Assembly (NCBI GenBank): GCA_902528515.1
Contig: CABZTD010000011.1
Location: forward strand, 1 to 55,435
Length of the DNA: 55,435 bases
Direction of reading: 5' to 3'
DNA from: K189A clade bacterium
GTDB taxonomy: Bacteria; Pseudomonadota; Gammaproteobacteria; Pseudomonadales; Azotimanducaceae
Position 1 is the first letter of the stretch. Each line of letters opens with the position of its first letter. The position numbers and the translations under genes are program-made. The notes under the pieces are model-generated. The model was not told the DNA's origin, did no database searches, and saw nothing but the letters and a program-made list of their open reading frames with translations. Of the stretch, positions 17,191 to 25,194 are shown in pieces.

Positions 17191-17207
17191 TCGGCGGTTC
17201 TAAACCT

Positions 17208-18500
17208 TTACTTCAAGACGAGCTTGTCGTCGATAGCGGTATAGGGCTGACCTTCGTACTTGCGTACTTCGTTTCGGCCAACAACCATGTGATGCACCTC
17301 ATCTGGCCCATCCGCTAAACGCAGGGTGCGCTGACTGGTGTACATGCGAGCAAGCGGCGTCCACTGCGATACACCAGTTGCACCGTGAATCTGGATCGCT
17401 TGGTCGATGATGTTGCAGACCTTCTCGGGCACCATGGCCTTGATGGCACTAACGTAAACCCGGGCTTCTTTGTTGCCTAGGGTGTCCATGGCCTTGGCCG
17501 CTTGCAGTACCATCAGACGGCAAGCATCGATCTCGATCCGAGCGCGAGATACCCATTCAATGTTTTTGCCTAGCTGAATGATCGGCTTGCCGAATGCATG
17601 ACGCGTGGTCGAACGGCGAATCATCAGTTCTAAGGCGCGCTCGGCAACACCAATGGAGCGCATACAGTGGTGGATACGGCCTGGCCCTAATCGCAGCTGA
17701 GAGATTTCAAAACCCCGACCTTCACCGAGCAGCATGTTTTCTTTCGGTACGCGAACATTGTCGAAGTGAATGTGCATATGGCCATGAGGCGCGTCGTCGT
17801 GGCCAAAAACTTCCATACCTTCGAGGATGTTCACACCCTTGGCATCGATTGGCACGAGGATTTGCGACTGCTGCTTGTGTACAGGCGCGTCGGGGTTAGT
17901 CTTAACCATGGTGATCATGATTTTGCAGCGAGGATCGCCGGCACCTGAGATGTAGTACTTCTCGCCATTGATGACCCATTCATCGCCGTCAAGAACGGCT
18001 TGGGTACAAACGTTCTTGGCATCGGAAGAAGGTACTGCTGGTTCCGTCATCGCGAATGCAGAGCGAATTTCGCCGTTCAACAGGGGCTTAAGCCACTTTT
18101 CTTTCTGTTCGGGGGTACCAACTCGCTCCAAAACTTCCATGTTACCGGTATCAGGTGCGCTACAGTTTAACGTTTCAGAAGCTAATGGGCTTTTGCCCAG
18201 CTCATTCGCTATAAACGCATAATCGAGGTTGCTCAATCCCTCGCCGGTTTCAGCGTCTGGTAAAAAGAAGTTCCAAAGACCAGAGTCTTTCGCTTTTTGC
18301 TTCGCGGTTTCGAGCAGCTCCAGCTGCCCGTCGCCATAGCCCCAATGCTCTTTCCGGCCCTCACCAAGCCGGTGGTATTCTTCAGTAATAGGGTCGACAT
18401 TTTCCTTAATGTGCTTTTTTACCGCATCTAAAAGAGGTTGGGCCTCTTCGGACATCGTTAGGTCGAAAAGGTCTGGATTTTCTAGGACGGCTTCAGTCAT
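17208..18500 (-). CDS. Acyl-CoA dehydrogenase (ACAD10/11-like)
   Basis: A 430-residue FAD acyl-CoA dehydrogenase, longer than the 380-residue classical type. Seen in order: an N-terminal helical part with an extra 40 residues, FAMTEPAVPSSDAKN (flavin site variant of TEPxxGSD), WVINGEKYYISGAGDPRCKI, the beta-domain, and RLGPGRIHHCMRSIGVAERA of the C-terminal domain. QIHGATGVSQWTPLARMYTSQRTLRLADGPDEVH is typical of ACAD10/11 and related bacterial proteins; in this branch the base is in a position different from short-chain members. A terminator lies directly after the stop. The RND permease gene ends about 100 bp upstream on the same strand, but a separate promoter is likely. Confidence 0.9.
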   Translation of the reverse strand: MTEAVLENPDLFDLTMSEEAQPLLDAVKKHIKENVDPITEEYHRLGEGRKEHWGYGDGQLELLETAKQKAKDSGLWNFFLPDAETGEGLSNLDYAFIANELGKSPLASETLNCSAPDTGNMEVLERVGTPEQKEKWLKPLLNGEIRSAFAMTEPAVPSSDAKNVCTQAVLDGDEWVINGEKYYISGAGDPRCKIMITMVKTNPDAPVHKQQSQILVPIDAKGVNILEGMEVFGHDDAPHGHMHIHFDNVRVPKENMLLGEGRGFEISQLRLGPGRIHHCMRSIGVAERALELMIRRSTTRHAFGKPIIQLGKNIEWVSRARIEIDACRLMVLQAAKAMDTLGNKEARVYVSAIKAMVPEKVCNIIDQAIQIHGATGVSQWTPLARMYTSQRTLRLADGPDEVHHMVVGRNEVRKYEGQPYTAIDDKLVLK

Positions 18501-18600
18501 TGTCTCTCTCCGCTTCTGCTAGTTCGTCCAACGATCATAACCCAATAGAACATGGAAGATACATCGACAAAGCCCCATCGCTGTCTCGGGCTCCGGACAC

Positions 18601-21600
18601 TCATTGGACTAGTTGGCGTCCAACCAGAGAATCCGCGGGAGATGTTGTGATTTTCTCGTCGTTGAGCTTACTTCCGAAGCCTAAGTCGCTCACGATGATA
18701 TAAAGACATGGAACAAGAATCAGTGTGATGACGGTCGAGAAAAGGATGCCAAAGGCGAGTGATATGGCTAAGGGTAGAAACATCGCGGTTGCAATTGTCG
18801 GCGTTGACATCAAGGGAATTAACCCGACAAAAGTAGTGACTGAGGTCAAAATAATCGGTCTAAAACGCTTGCTAGCAGCTTGCGAAATGGCTTCCGTTAC
18901 TGTTTCCCCGCTCTCGCGAAGCTTATTGGCGGCGTCCACTAGCACCAACGACGCATTAATAACTACACCCTGCAGCGCGACCATTCCAAGGGCAGAAAAA
19001 AAGACGAGTTCGTAGCCCAAAACGTAATGACCAACAATTGCCCCAACTGCTCCAAACGGTATGACGCTCATAATTATCAGGGGTTGCGCGTAGCTTTTGA
19101 GAGGTATCGCTAACAGGCAGTAAATTAGTAGGAGTGAGAGCAGCGAACCAATCGCTAAACCAGAGAGAGATTTATTTCTTTCTTCTTGCTCGCCCCCCAT
19201 TTCAATTTCTACGTTTGGGTAAGTTGTTGCGAGTTCGCGAATTAATCCACTTTCTAAAGCCCTGACGACGTCCTCTGGCCGTGCAATCGATCTGTTTATA
19301 TCAGCTGAGACTGAAACGTTACGACGACCATCGTACCTGTTGATTATCGAAAAGCCCCGGGCTATTTCGAAACTAGCAACAGAGTAGAAAGGTACTTGGG
19401 ACCCGTCAGGAGTTCGGATATACATGTCTTCTAAGTTACTTATGGACTTTCGCTCAATTTCAGGAAAACGTACCATCACTCGAACATCGTCTTTGCCTCT
19501 TGCTACTCTTTGGACTTCAGAGCCGTAAAATGCTCCCCTGACCTGGGTGGCTAGATCATTCAGCGTTATGCCGAGGTTCCGGGCTTCAGGGAGCAAATTT
19601 AACTGTATTTCCTGTTTACCTGTTCTCCAGGAGTCCGAGATATCAAAAACCCCATCGAACCTGGAAAGCTCGGCTTTGAGACTTTCCGCAACTAATCGCA
19701 AATCGTCGATGTTATCGCCGCGAAGCTGATACTCAATCGCCGCTCCTGATCCAAATTGATCAGCGTCATATGTCAGACTGACTGCGTCAGGAATAGGACC
19801 TACTGCCTCTCGAAGTCGATCAGCGACAATATCTGCCGAAAGATCCTTTCTTTGTTTCAAAGGAGTCAGCGTTACCACAACTTCTCCGATATTACTGCCC
19901 CAAGGGCTTCCCCCATTCCCAGGCCCTCCTCTTGAGGATCTCTTACCAACGGTTACGAATGTATGCTTTATAATTGGTGCCGCGAGGTCTAGTTCGCGCG
20001 TCAATTGAGAATTGACCGATTTTGAAGCTTCTTCAATCTTTCTGGCTGCAGCTAAGGTCGTCTCGGCAGGTGTGCCTTCCGGCATCTCCAAGCCGGCGTA
20101 TACTAGGTCGCCCTCGACGGCTGGGAAAAAGCCAAAAACAACTCGGTTACTTATCACCATTGAGAGCGCGATAATTAGGAGACCAACGCAGAACGCGGTG
20201 GTAGCAACGCGCCAGCCGATAACGCGCTGTAAGAAAGATCGATAACCGTTATTCGCAATGGTCTCCAATCCCTTGACAAGACTTTTTTGAAAAGCTCTAA
20301 GCCGAGCAAATTTTTGGCCTTGAGAGACAGCCTCGCGTCGATGCACTAGATGGGATGGCAGAATTAGCTGTGACTCCACGATGCTAAAAATCAGCGCGAA
20401 GATCACCATCCATCCCAACGGAGCGAAAAAGTCAGACATCATGCCTTGAACCATGACCAGCGGCAGGAACGCTGCAATAGTTGTCAAAACTCCAAAAATC
20501 ACTGGGGTGCTAACCTCGAGCGTACCGTCGACAGCCGCAATCAATCTAGATTTATCCATTTGTTCGTGAGCGTAAATGCGCTCTCCAACGACAATGGCGT
20601 CGTCCACGACTATTCCGAGCACCAAAATGAAACTTAAGACTGTGACTGTAGAGATATTGATGTCCGTGGCCGGCAGTAGAGCAATCGCCCCCATTAGCGC
20701 GACAGGGATTCCAACCGCCACCCAAAAAGCAAGTTTTAAATCGAGAAACAAAGCGAGTATCAACAAGACCAACAATAGTCCGAATCCAGCACTTTTACCC
20801 AGTACGGATAGGCGGTCATTCAAGTTGTCCGCAGCATTCATATAAATTGTGGCGGTAATACCTTCGGGTAAAGTGGTTTGAAATTTTGAGACCACTTTCT
20901 CAGTATTTTCTACGATCTTGATGAGGTCTTCTGACTCAACTTGGCGCACGTTGATCATAGCTACTCTGGCGCCGTCGAATTCGGCTACCAGAAACGATTC
21001 TTCGAAAGTATCTTTTATTTCCGCTATGTCTCGAAGAAGGACCCTTGTTCCATCATTTTTGGTTAAAACTACAACTTCCTCGAACTCTTCCCCCTGATAC
21101 GCTTGGCCGGTGGTGCGAATTAGTATTTCCCCCGAGCTCGATCGAATAGTCCCTCCCGGCATATCGAAAGATGACGCTCTTATGGCTCTCGATATATTTT
21201 CAAGAGTAAGGTTGTATTCTCGAAGAGTAGCCTCTGACACTTCGATCGAGATTTCGTAAGGCCGGACGTAGTCCACTCCCACCATCGATATGCCGCGTAC
21301 GCGAGCAAGCTCGTCTCTCAAGCTGCGAGCTAATTCTTTTAGGGTGCGTTCGTCTGTATCGCCGCTGAGAGCGATCTTGACCGCTGGTCTAGCCTTTGTA
21401 ACTGACGAAATTATCGGTTTTTCTGTCTCGACCGGGAGGGTGTTGATGCCGTCGACGCGGTTTTTGATCTCACTAAGCACGACGGTCTTGTCAACATACT
21501 GAGAAACTTCTGCCATGATTTGGCACCATCCCTCCGCCGCGCCGCCCATAGTTCGGTCGATGCCTTCAACGCCTTCGATAGCCTCTTCGATACGAATGCA

Positions 21601-21792
21601 AACACCTTTCTCCACTTCTACGGGCGCTGCGCCGAGATATGGAACGCCTATTTGCACCATTGGAATATCGAACATTGGAAATTCTTCCTGAGTCGATATG
21701 AGTGCCCCGATATAGCCAGATGCTATCAGCATCACCATTAACAGGTTTGAAGCTACAGGGTGACCAGCAAACCAACGAATAGCTGTATACAT
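18601..21792 (-). CDS. RND efflux permease
   Basis: A 1063-residue inner-membrane proton-driven pump of the AcrB/HAE-1-like superfamily. TM1 is at ASNLLMVMLIASGYIGALI; two large periplasmic loops are separated by the TM2-6 bundle with the proton-relay segment LGIVVDDAIVVGE; the second half ends with TM10-12 (QGVVINASLVLVDAANK). It ends in a short cytosolic tail. It is the last gene of the GntR-adaptor-permease operon, 18 bp after the adaptor. The sequence (VGRISVGVP-type N-terminus, multiple EISIEV repeats) resembles the broad, poorly assigned RND group found in marine gammaproteobacteria. No outer-membrane TolC-like gene is adjacent. The exported compound is unknown. Confidence 0.92.
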   Translation of the reverse strand: MYTAIRWFAGHPVASNLLMVMLIASGYIGALISTQEEFPMFDIPMVQIGVPYLGAAPVEVEKGVCIRIEEAIEGVEGIDRTMGGAAEGWCQIMAEVSQYVDKTVVLSEIKNRVDGINTLPVETEKPIISSVTKARPAVKIALSGDTDERTLKELARSLRDELARVRGISMVGVDYVRPYEISIEVSEATLREYNLTLENISRAIRASSFDMPGGTIRSSSGEILIRTTGQAYQGEEFEEVVVLTKNDGTRVLLRDIAEIKDTFEESFLVAEFDGARVAMINVRQVESEDLIKIVENTEKVVSKFQTTLPEGITATIYMNAADNLNDRLSVLGKSAGFGLLLVLLILALFLDLKLAFWVAVGIPVALMGAIALLPATDINISTVTVLSFILVLGIVVDDAIVVGERIYAHEQMDKSRLIAAVDGTLEVSTPVIFGVLTTIAAFLPLVMVQGMMSDFFAPLGWMVIFALIFSIVESQLILPSHLVHRREAVSQGQKFARLRAFQKSLVKGLETIANNGYRSFLQRVIGWRVATTAFCVGLLIIALSMVISNRVVFGFFPAVEGDLVYAGLEMPEGTPAETTLAAARKIEEASKSVNSQLTRELDLAAPIIKHTFVTVGKRSSRGGPGNGGSPWGSNIGEVVVTLTPLKQRKDLSADIVADRLREAVGPIPDAVSLTYDADQFGSGAAIEYQLRGDNIDDLRLVAESLKAELSRFDGVFDISDSWRTGKQEIQLNLLPEARNLGITLNDLATQVRGAFYGSEVQRVARGKDDVRVMVRFPEIERKSISNLEDMYIRTPDGSQVPFYSVASFEIARGFSIINRYDGRRNVSVSADINRSIARPEDVVRALESGLIRELATTYPNVEIEMGGEQEERNKSLSGLAIGSLLSLLLIYCLLAIPLKSYAQPLIIMSVIPFGAVGAIVGHYVLGYELVFFSALGMVALQGVVINASLVLVDAANKLRESGETVTEAISQAASKRFRPIILTSVTTFVGLIPLMSTPTIATAMFLPLAISLAFGILFSTVITLILVPCLYIIVSDLGFGSKLNDEKITTSPADSLVGRQLVQ

Positions 21793-21810
21793 CTGATTAC
21801 ATCCAGCGAA

Positions 21811-22956
21811 CTAGGAGCGTTCTGCGAAAATTGGGTTGACTTGCATTCCTTCAACAGCCGTTTGGATGTTAGATAAGCAGACGCGCTCTCCTCCTTCGAG
21901 ACCGGCTGAAATCAAGACTGAGTCTTTGTAGTGCCGCAGCGTGGTTACTTTTCTGAAACGAAGTCGATCGTTTTCGTCCACAACCAGAACGGAGTTGCTG
22001 TTTCGAATAGCAGAACGGGGCAGAGTGATTATGTCGTTGACTGCGAGACCGGATATTTCTGCTTCGACAAAGAGTCCTACAGAGAGTTCCGTGTCCGTAT
22101 CTTTACTGAGAACTCTAGCGACCAACTGTATCATTCGGCTGGCAGTGTCTATCTCCGCTTCGGCACGCACGACCGTGCCGTACCAATCTAGAGCGTTGCC
22201 TCCGTATTCTGCAGTGAGCTTTACAGTCGGTTGAAGAGAAACGGGGAAATTACCATTCCTCAAAGGTGGCAAGTTGAGATAAGCCAATTGTCTATCTGCG
22301 ATTGGCAGACGGACTTCAACAATATCATTAGCGTAAAGAGTTGCGATGGGTTGACCTCGAGAGGCAAATTGTCCTATGTCTACGTTTTCAGAGCGGACCA
22401 AACCAGTGAAGGGCGCCCTAAGTGTGGTGCGCTTCATGTTTTCTTCTGCTTGCTCAAAGCCGGCGCGGGCGTCTTCAAGCGCGGCTTGCGCAACTCGGTA
22501 AGCGCGCAGGCCGTTTTCTAGAGCTGATTTCGATATAAGTTTCCGTTCGGCGAGACTGCGAAGCCTGGTATATTCGTATTCAGCGTGCTCTCGTTCTGCC
22601 GTCGCTCTTTTCAACAAGGCTTTTGCTTTGTCGAGCGAATTTCGGTAATCCATCTCATCGATTTTCGCCAACTCCTGTCCTTTTTCAAAGAATCCGCCGG
22701 CTACTAAGCTTGGAGAAGTCCAGGTTACTCGGCCGGAGACTTCCGGGATCAGTTGACTGATGGTTGAAGGAACGACGGAGCCCTGAGAGTGAACCTTTAA
22801 TTCCACAGAGGAGGGTTGTACAACGCTTACTCGCACGGTTGGGAGCTTTGGGGTCTCGCTCGAAGGTTCAAGAACCGGAGCCGTGGCCATCAAGGTTGCC
22901 GCTAGACCCAAAAAGATCAAGACGATTATGCTGGGGACTACAAAAGTTCTAATCAT
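21811..22956 (-). CDS. RND efflux periplasmic adaptor (membrane-fusion protein)
   Basis: A 381-residue adaptor that bridges the RND pump and an outer-membrane channel. One N-terminal anchor helix (FVVPSIIVLIFLGLAATLMA) is followed by beta-barrel/lipoyl segments (VSVVQPSSVELKVHSQGSVVPST and APFTGLVRSENVDIGQF) flanking a short coiled-coil hairpin rich in Lys/Glu/Arg (AKALLKRATAEREHAEYEYTRL). Length and order are normal. The ATG overlaps the stop of the GntR gene (TAATG at 22956), indicating coupled translation, and the permease starts 18 bp after its stop. Confidence 0.92.
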   Translation of the reverse strand: MIRTFVVPSIIVLIFLGLAATLMATAPVLEPSSETPKLPTVRVSVVQPSSVELKVHSQGSVVPSTISQLIPEVSGRVTWTSPSLVAGGFFEKGQELAKIDEMDYRNSLDKAKALLKRATAEREHAEYEYTRLRSLAERKLISKSALENGLRAYRVAQAALEDARAGFEQAEENMKRTTLRAPFTGLVRSENVDIGQFASRGQPIATLYANDIVEVRLPIADRQLAYLNLPPLRNGNFPVSLQPTVKLTAEYGGNALDWYGTVVRAEAEIDTASRMIQLVARVLSKDTDTELSVGLFVEAEISGLAVNDIITLPRSAIRNSNSVLVVDENDRLRFRKVTTLRHYKDSVLISAGLEGGERVCLSNIQTAVEGMQVNPIFAERS

Positions 22957-23675
22957 TACGCTATTGCTCTCTGGGCCTGTTGTGCGAGGGTAAAAGCCCG
23001 CGTCATAGATTCTCGGTTTAGCTCGATAAATGCATCGAAAGTTGCCCGAAGAGCCAAAATGTCTCTGCGCACTAAGGCATCGTCCAACTGTTGTGCATAG
23101 ACTGCATAGCGTTCTCGATCCGGAGTGACATAGTCTCCAACCGCGCTCATATTGGGAGCAACCTGGTTAAATAGGGTGCGGGCAACCAACTGCAGCGGCA
23201 AGTTCTGGCTGGCTAGCATGAAGTGCTGCATCAGTCGAAAACGCGCTTCGCCGTGGTTCGCGTCGTTGATGGTTGCGTCTGCCTGGGAGAGTGGTTTGAG
23301 CAGCGTTCTGATTTCATTAATGGTCTCATCGCTCGCTGCCTTGACTACTTGCGTAGCAGCCAGGGATACCATGTTGTTAAAGATCATCAGGATTTGATCG
23401 ACCAAATCAGGATCGGGCAAGTCGGTTTGCGTAAGCAGATAGCCAATAATGTCTAGACTTGCATCTTCGCGTTCTCGCACTCGAGCCCCTCCGGGCTGCA
23501 CTTCGACAAGCCCTAGCTGAGCCAGCTTGGCCATCGCCTCGCGCACCGCGCCGCGATTGGCTTCAAAGCGCGCAACAAGATCTCGCTCTGAAGGTAGGCG
23601 CTCGCCCGGTAGGTAACGCCCTCCTAAAACGTCGCGAATTAGCGCGTTAGCAACCTGCTCGCTTTTCATGCTCAT
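22956..23675 (-). CDS. GntR-family regulator with FCD ligand-binding domain
   Basis: A 239-residue repressor/activator. The N-terminal winged helix (residues about 10-70) carries LPSERDLVARFEANRGAVREAM, a GntR HTH; the rest is an alpha-helical FCD domain with conserved Asp/His positions (DANHGEARFRLMQHFML) that would bind a carboxylate or metal ligand. It heads an operon with the adaptor and permease, overlapping the adaptor start by one base. Two palindromes of the TGGT-n3-ACCA type lie 70-100 bp upstream (separate entry), so autoregulation is likely. Efflux pumps are usually under TetR or MarR control; a GntR/FCD partner is less common. Confidence 0.9.
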   Translation of the reverse strand: MSMKSEQVANALIRDVLGGRYLPGERLPSERDLVARFEANRGAVREAMAKLAQLGLVEVQPGGARVREREDASLDIIGYLLTQTDLPDPDLVDQILMIFNNMVSLAATQVVKAASDETINEIRTLLKPLSQADATINDANHGEARFRLMQHFMLASQNLPLQLVARTLFNQVAPNMSAVGDYVTPDRERYAVYAQQLDDALVRRDILALRATFDAFIELNRESMTRAFTLAQQAQRAIA

Positions 23676-23746
23676 CAGTTCATTACTCGGTACTTGGTTT
23701 CATGTCGCGCGTAGTTGAAGTCGATAACTAATGCGAACCCCGCTTG

Positions 23747-23774
23747 TTTGGTCTGATCAAATTGGTCATACCAT
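23747..23774 (-). promoter_or_regulatory. Tandem GntR/FCD operator candidates
   Basis: Two abutting palindromes: TTTGGTCTGATCAAA (23747-23761) and ATTGGTCATACCAT (23761-23774), each with TTGGTC/TGGT half-sites around a short centre. They match the operator form known for LldR/PdhR-class FCD regulators (TGGT-n3-ACCA). They lie 72-99 bp upstream of the regulator start (23675), where a promoter of the minus-strand operon is expected. A further inverted repeat GTTAC-n5-GTAAC is at 23815-23829. Confidence 0.6.
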
Positions 23775-23905
23775 GTGTGAAGTGTAACGATTCGAGACCC
23801 CAGATCAAGCTTTTGTTACTTCAGGTAACGAAAAAGAGATGAGAAAATATGGGTGCCTGTTAACTCGAAGGTGGGGCTGCTAAACAGATCGCTTTAGGCG
23901 ATGGT

Positions 23906-24661
23906 CTATTGCTCGACGAAGGCGCGCTCCAAGACGTAGTCGCCGGCCTGTCCTTGGCCTGGGGATGCGGCGAAACCCCTAGCGTCCAGGGCAGCGCTGA
24001 CGTCGCGCAGCATATTTTGGCTACCGCAAAGCATGACTCTGTCTTTTTCGGGTTCTAGGTTTAAGGTGCCGTCCTCCATCAAAGTCGTAATGCGGCCCTG
24101 GGTGGTGAATGCTTCACGAGTAACTGTGGGCAAATATCTAAGTTTCGGTGCGATTAATTCGCCTAGCACCTCGTCGTTGGGTAGGGTGTCGTTGAAGTAG
24201 TCAAAGTAGGCAAGTTCGCTTTTTTCTCGAACGCAGTGCACCAATAGGATCTCCTCGAAGCGCTCATAAGCGTTCGGGTCCTTGGTGATACTCAGAAAGG
24301 GTGCCAAACCTGTGCCCGTGGCCAATAGCACCAGTCGCTTGCCTGGATTGAGGTCGTCGATGACCAAGGTCCCTACGGGTTTTTTGCTGACCAATACGCT
24401 ATCGCCCACCTGTAAGTGCTGTAGCCGTGAGGTTAAGGGGCCGTCTTGGACCTTGATAGAGAAGAACTCGAGGTATTCGTCATAGTTTGCGCTGGCGATA
24501 GAATAAGCTCGAAGCAACGGCTTGCCATCGATCTTCAAACCTAACATCACGAAGTGTCCATTTTCAAAGCGGAAACTATCGGAACGCGTGGTTTTGAAGG
24601 AGAACAACGTGTCATTCCAGTGACGGATGTCAGTAACCTGTTCTTCGACGAGTGCCGCCAT
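23906..24661 (-). CDS. fpr: Ferredoxin-NADP+ reductase
   Basis: A 251-residue FAD enzyme shuttling electrons between NADPH and ferredoxin/flavodoxin. RAYSIAS (residues about 50-56) binds FAD, LLATGTGLAPFLSI (about 113-126) binds the NADP pyrophosphate, and VMLCGSQNMLRD is the nicotinamide-side block; it ends in VLERAFVEQ, close to Pseudomonas/Azotobacter-type Fpr (subclass IIA). Length is normal. It is alone, reading towards the GntR operon. The gene symbol is by family resemblance. Confidence 0.88.
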   Translation of the reverse strand: MAALVEEQVTDIRHWNDTLFSFKTTRSDSFRFENGHFVMLGLKIDGKPLLRAYSIASANYDEYLEFFSIKVQDGPLTSRLQHLQVGDSVLVSKKPVGTLVIDDLNPGKRLVLLATGTGLAPFLSITKDPNAYERFEEILLVHCVREKSELAYFDYFNDTLPNDEVLGELIAPKLRYLPTVTREAFTTQGRITTLMEDGTLNLEPEKDRVMLCGSQNMLRDVSAALDARGFAASPGQGQAGDYVLERAFVEQ

Positions 24662-24790
24662 GGAGTTTCCTGGGATGTTTGCTCTAAAAACGGCCAGCGA
24701 TTATAGGGATACACTGGCTTAAAGCGAGGGCTGTAACCTTCGAAAGTGTTATAAGGGTATGCCAAGTGTTGTTATGTGACCCAAATCTAA

Positions 24791-24873
24791 CCGAGTGAGC
24801 GCCCTGCGCTTCCACCCGCGCTGCGTAAGCGGTAGCCTGCGCCACTCGGGGCGTACAGCCTATCCGCCTGCGG
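24791..24873 (+). promoter_or_regulatory. Highly structured 5' leader of the acidic protein/uvrB transcript
   Basis: CCGAGTG (24791-24797) pairs with CACTCGG (24843-24849), enclosing two small hairpins: AGCGC-CCT-GCGCT (24798-24810) and CCGC-n9-GCGG (24816-24832). A third hairpin CCGC-CT-GCGG follows at 24864-24873, before the ribosome-binding site GGAGAAG of the 24898 gene. The layout is three-way-junction-like. I do not recognise it as a known RNA family. Confidence 0.4.
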
Positions 24874-24897
24874 CCACGTAATTTTATGGAGAAGTCG

Positions 24898-25194
24898 ATG
24901 AAAGTCGTTGTCAAAAATGATGAGTACACCATATACCAGCGCCGAGATGGCCGTTATGCCGTTGAGGGTGCCGACAAGAAGCCGATAAATGGAGACGGAA
25001 AAGTCACGATTCTGGCGGCAAATGAGTTGATCGCAGTGACCCCGCCAGTAGCCCCAGAAGAAGAGGCCGCCCCAGAAGAGGCAGACGCAGCGGAAACAGA
25101 AACCGAAATTACCGAAGCGGACGACCCGGAGCCAGTGACAGAAGCGCCAGCAGAAGCATCTGGTGATGACGCTAAAGCGGCAGAAGACGAGTAG
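24898..25194 (+). CDS. Small acidic hypothetical protein
   Basis: A 98-residue protein starting at ATG 24898 ([10 protein letters not shown]), preceded by GGAGAAG at 7 nt; the ATG at 24886 is less likely. The first 45 residues look folded and basic-neutral ([19 protein letters not shown], then [10 protein letters not shown]); the rest is a long Glu/Ala/Asp-rich low-complexity tail ([18 protein letters not shown]). I do not recognise a family. Its last 32 bases overlap the start of uvrB, so the two are probably co-translated. The acidic tail may be a disordered, DNA-mimic or protein-binding segment, which is a guess. Confidence 0.65.
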   Translation: MKVVVKNDEYTIYQRRDGRYAVEGADKKPINGDGKVTILAANELIAVTPPVAPEEEAAPEEADAAETETEITEADDPEPVTEAPAEASGDDAKAAEDE

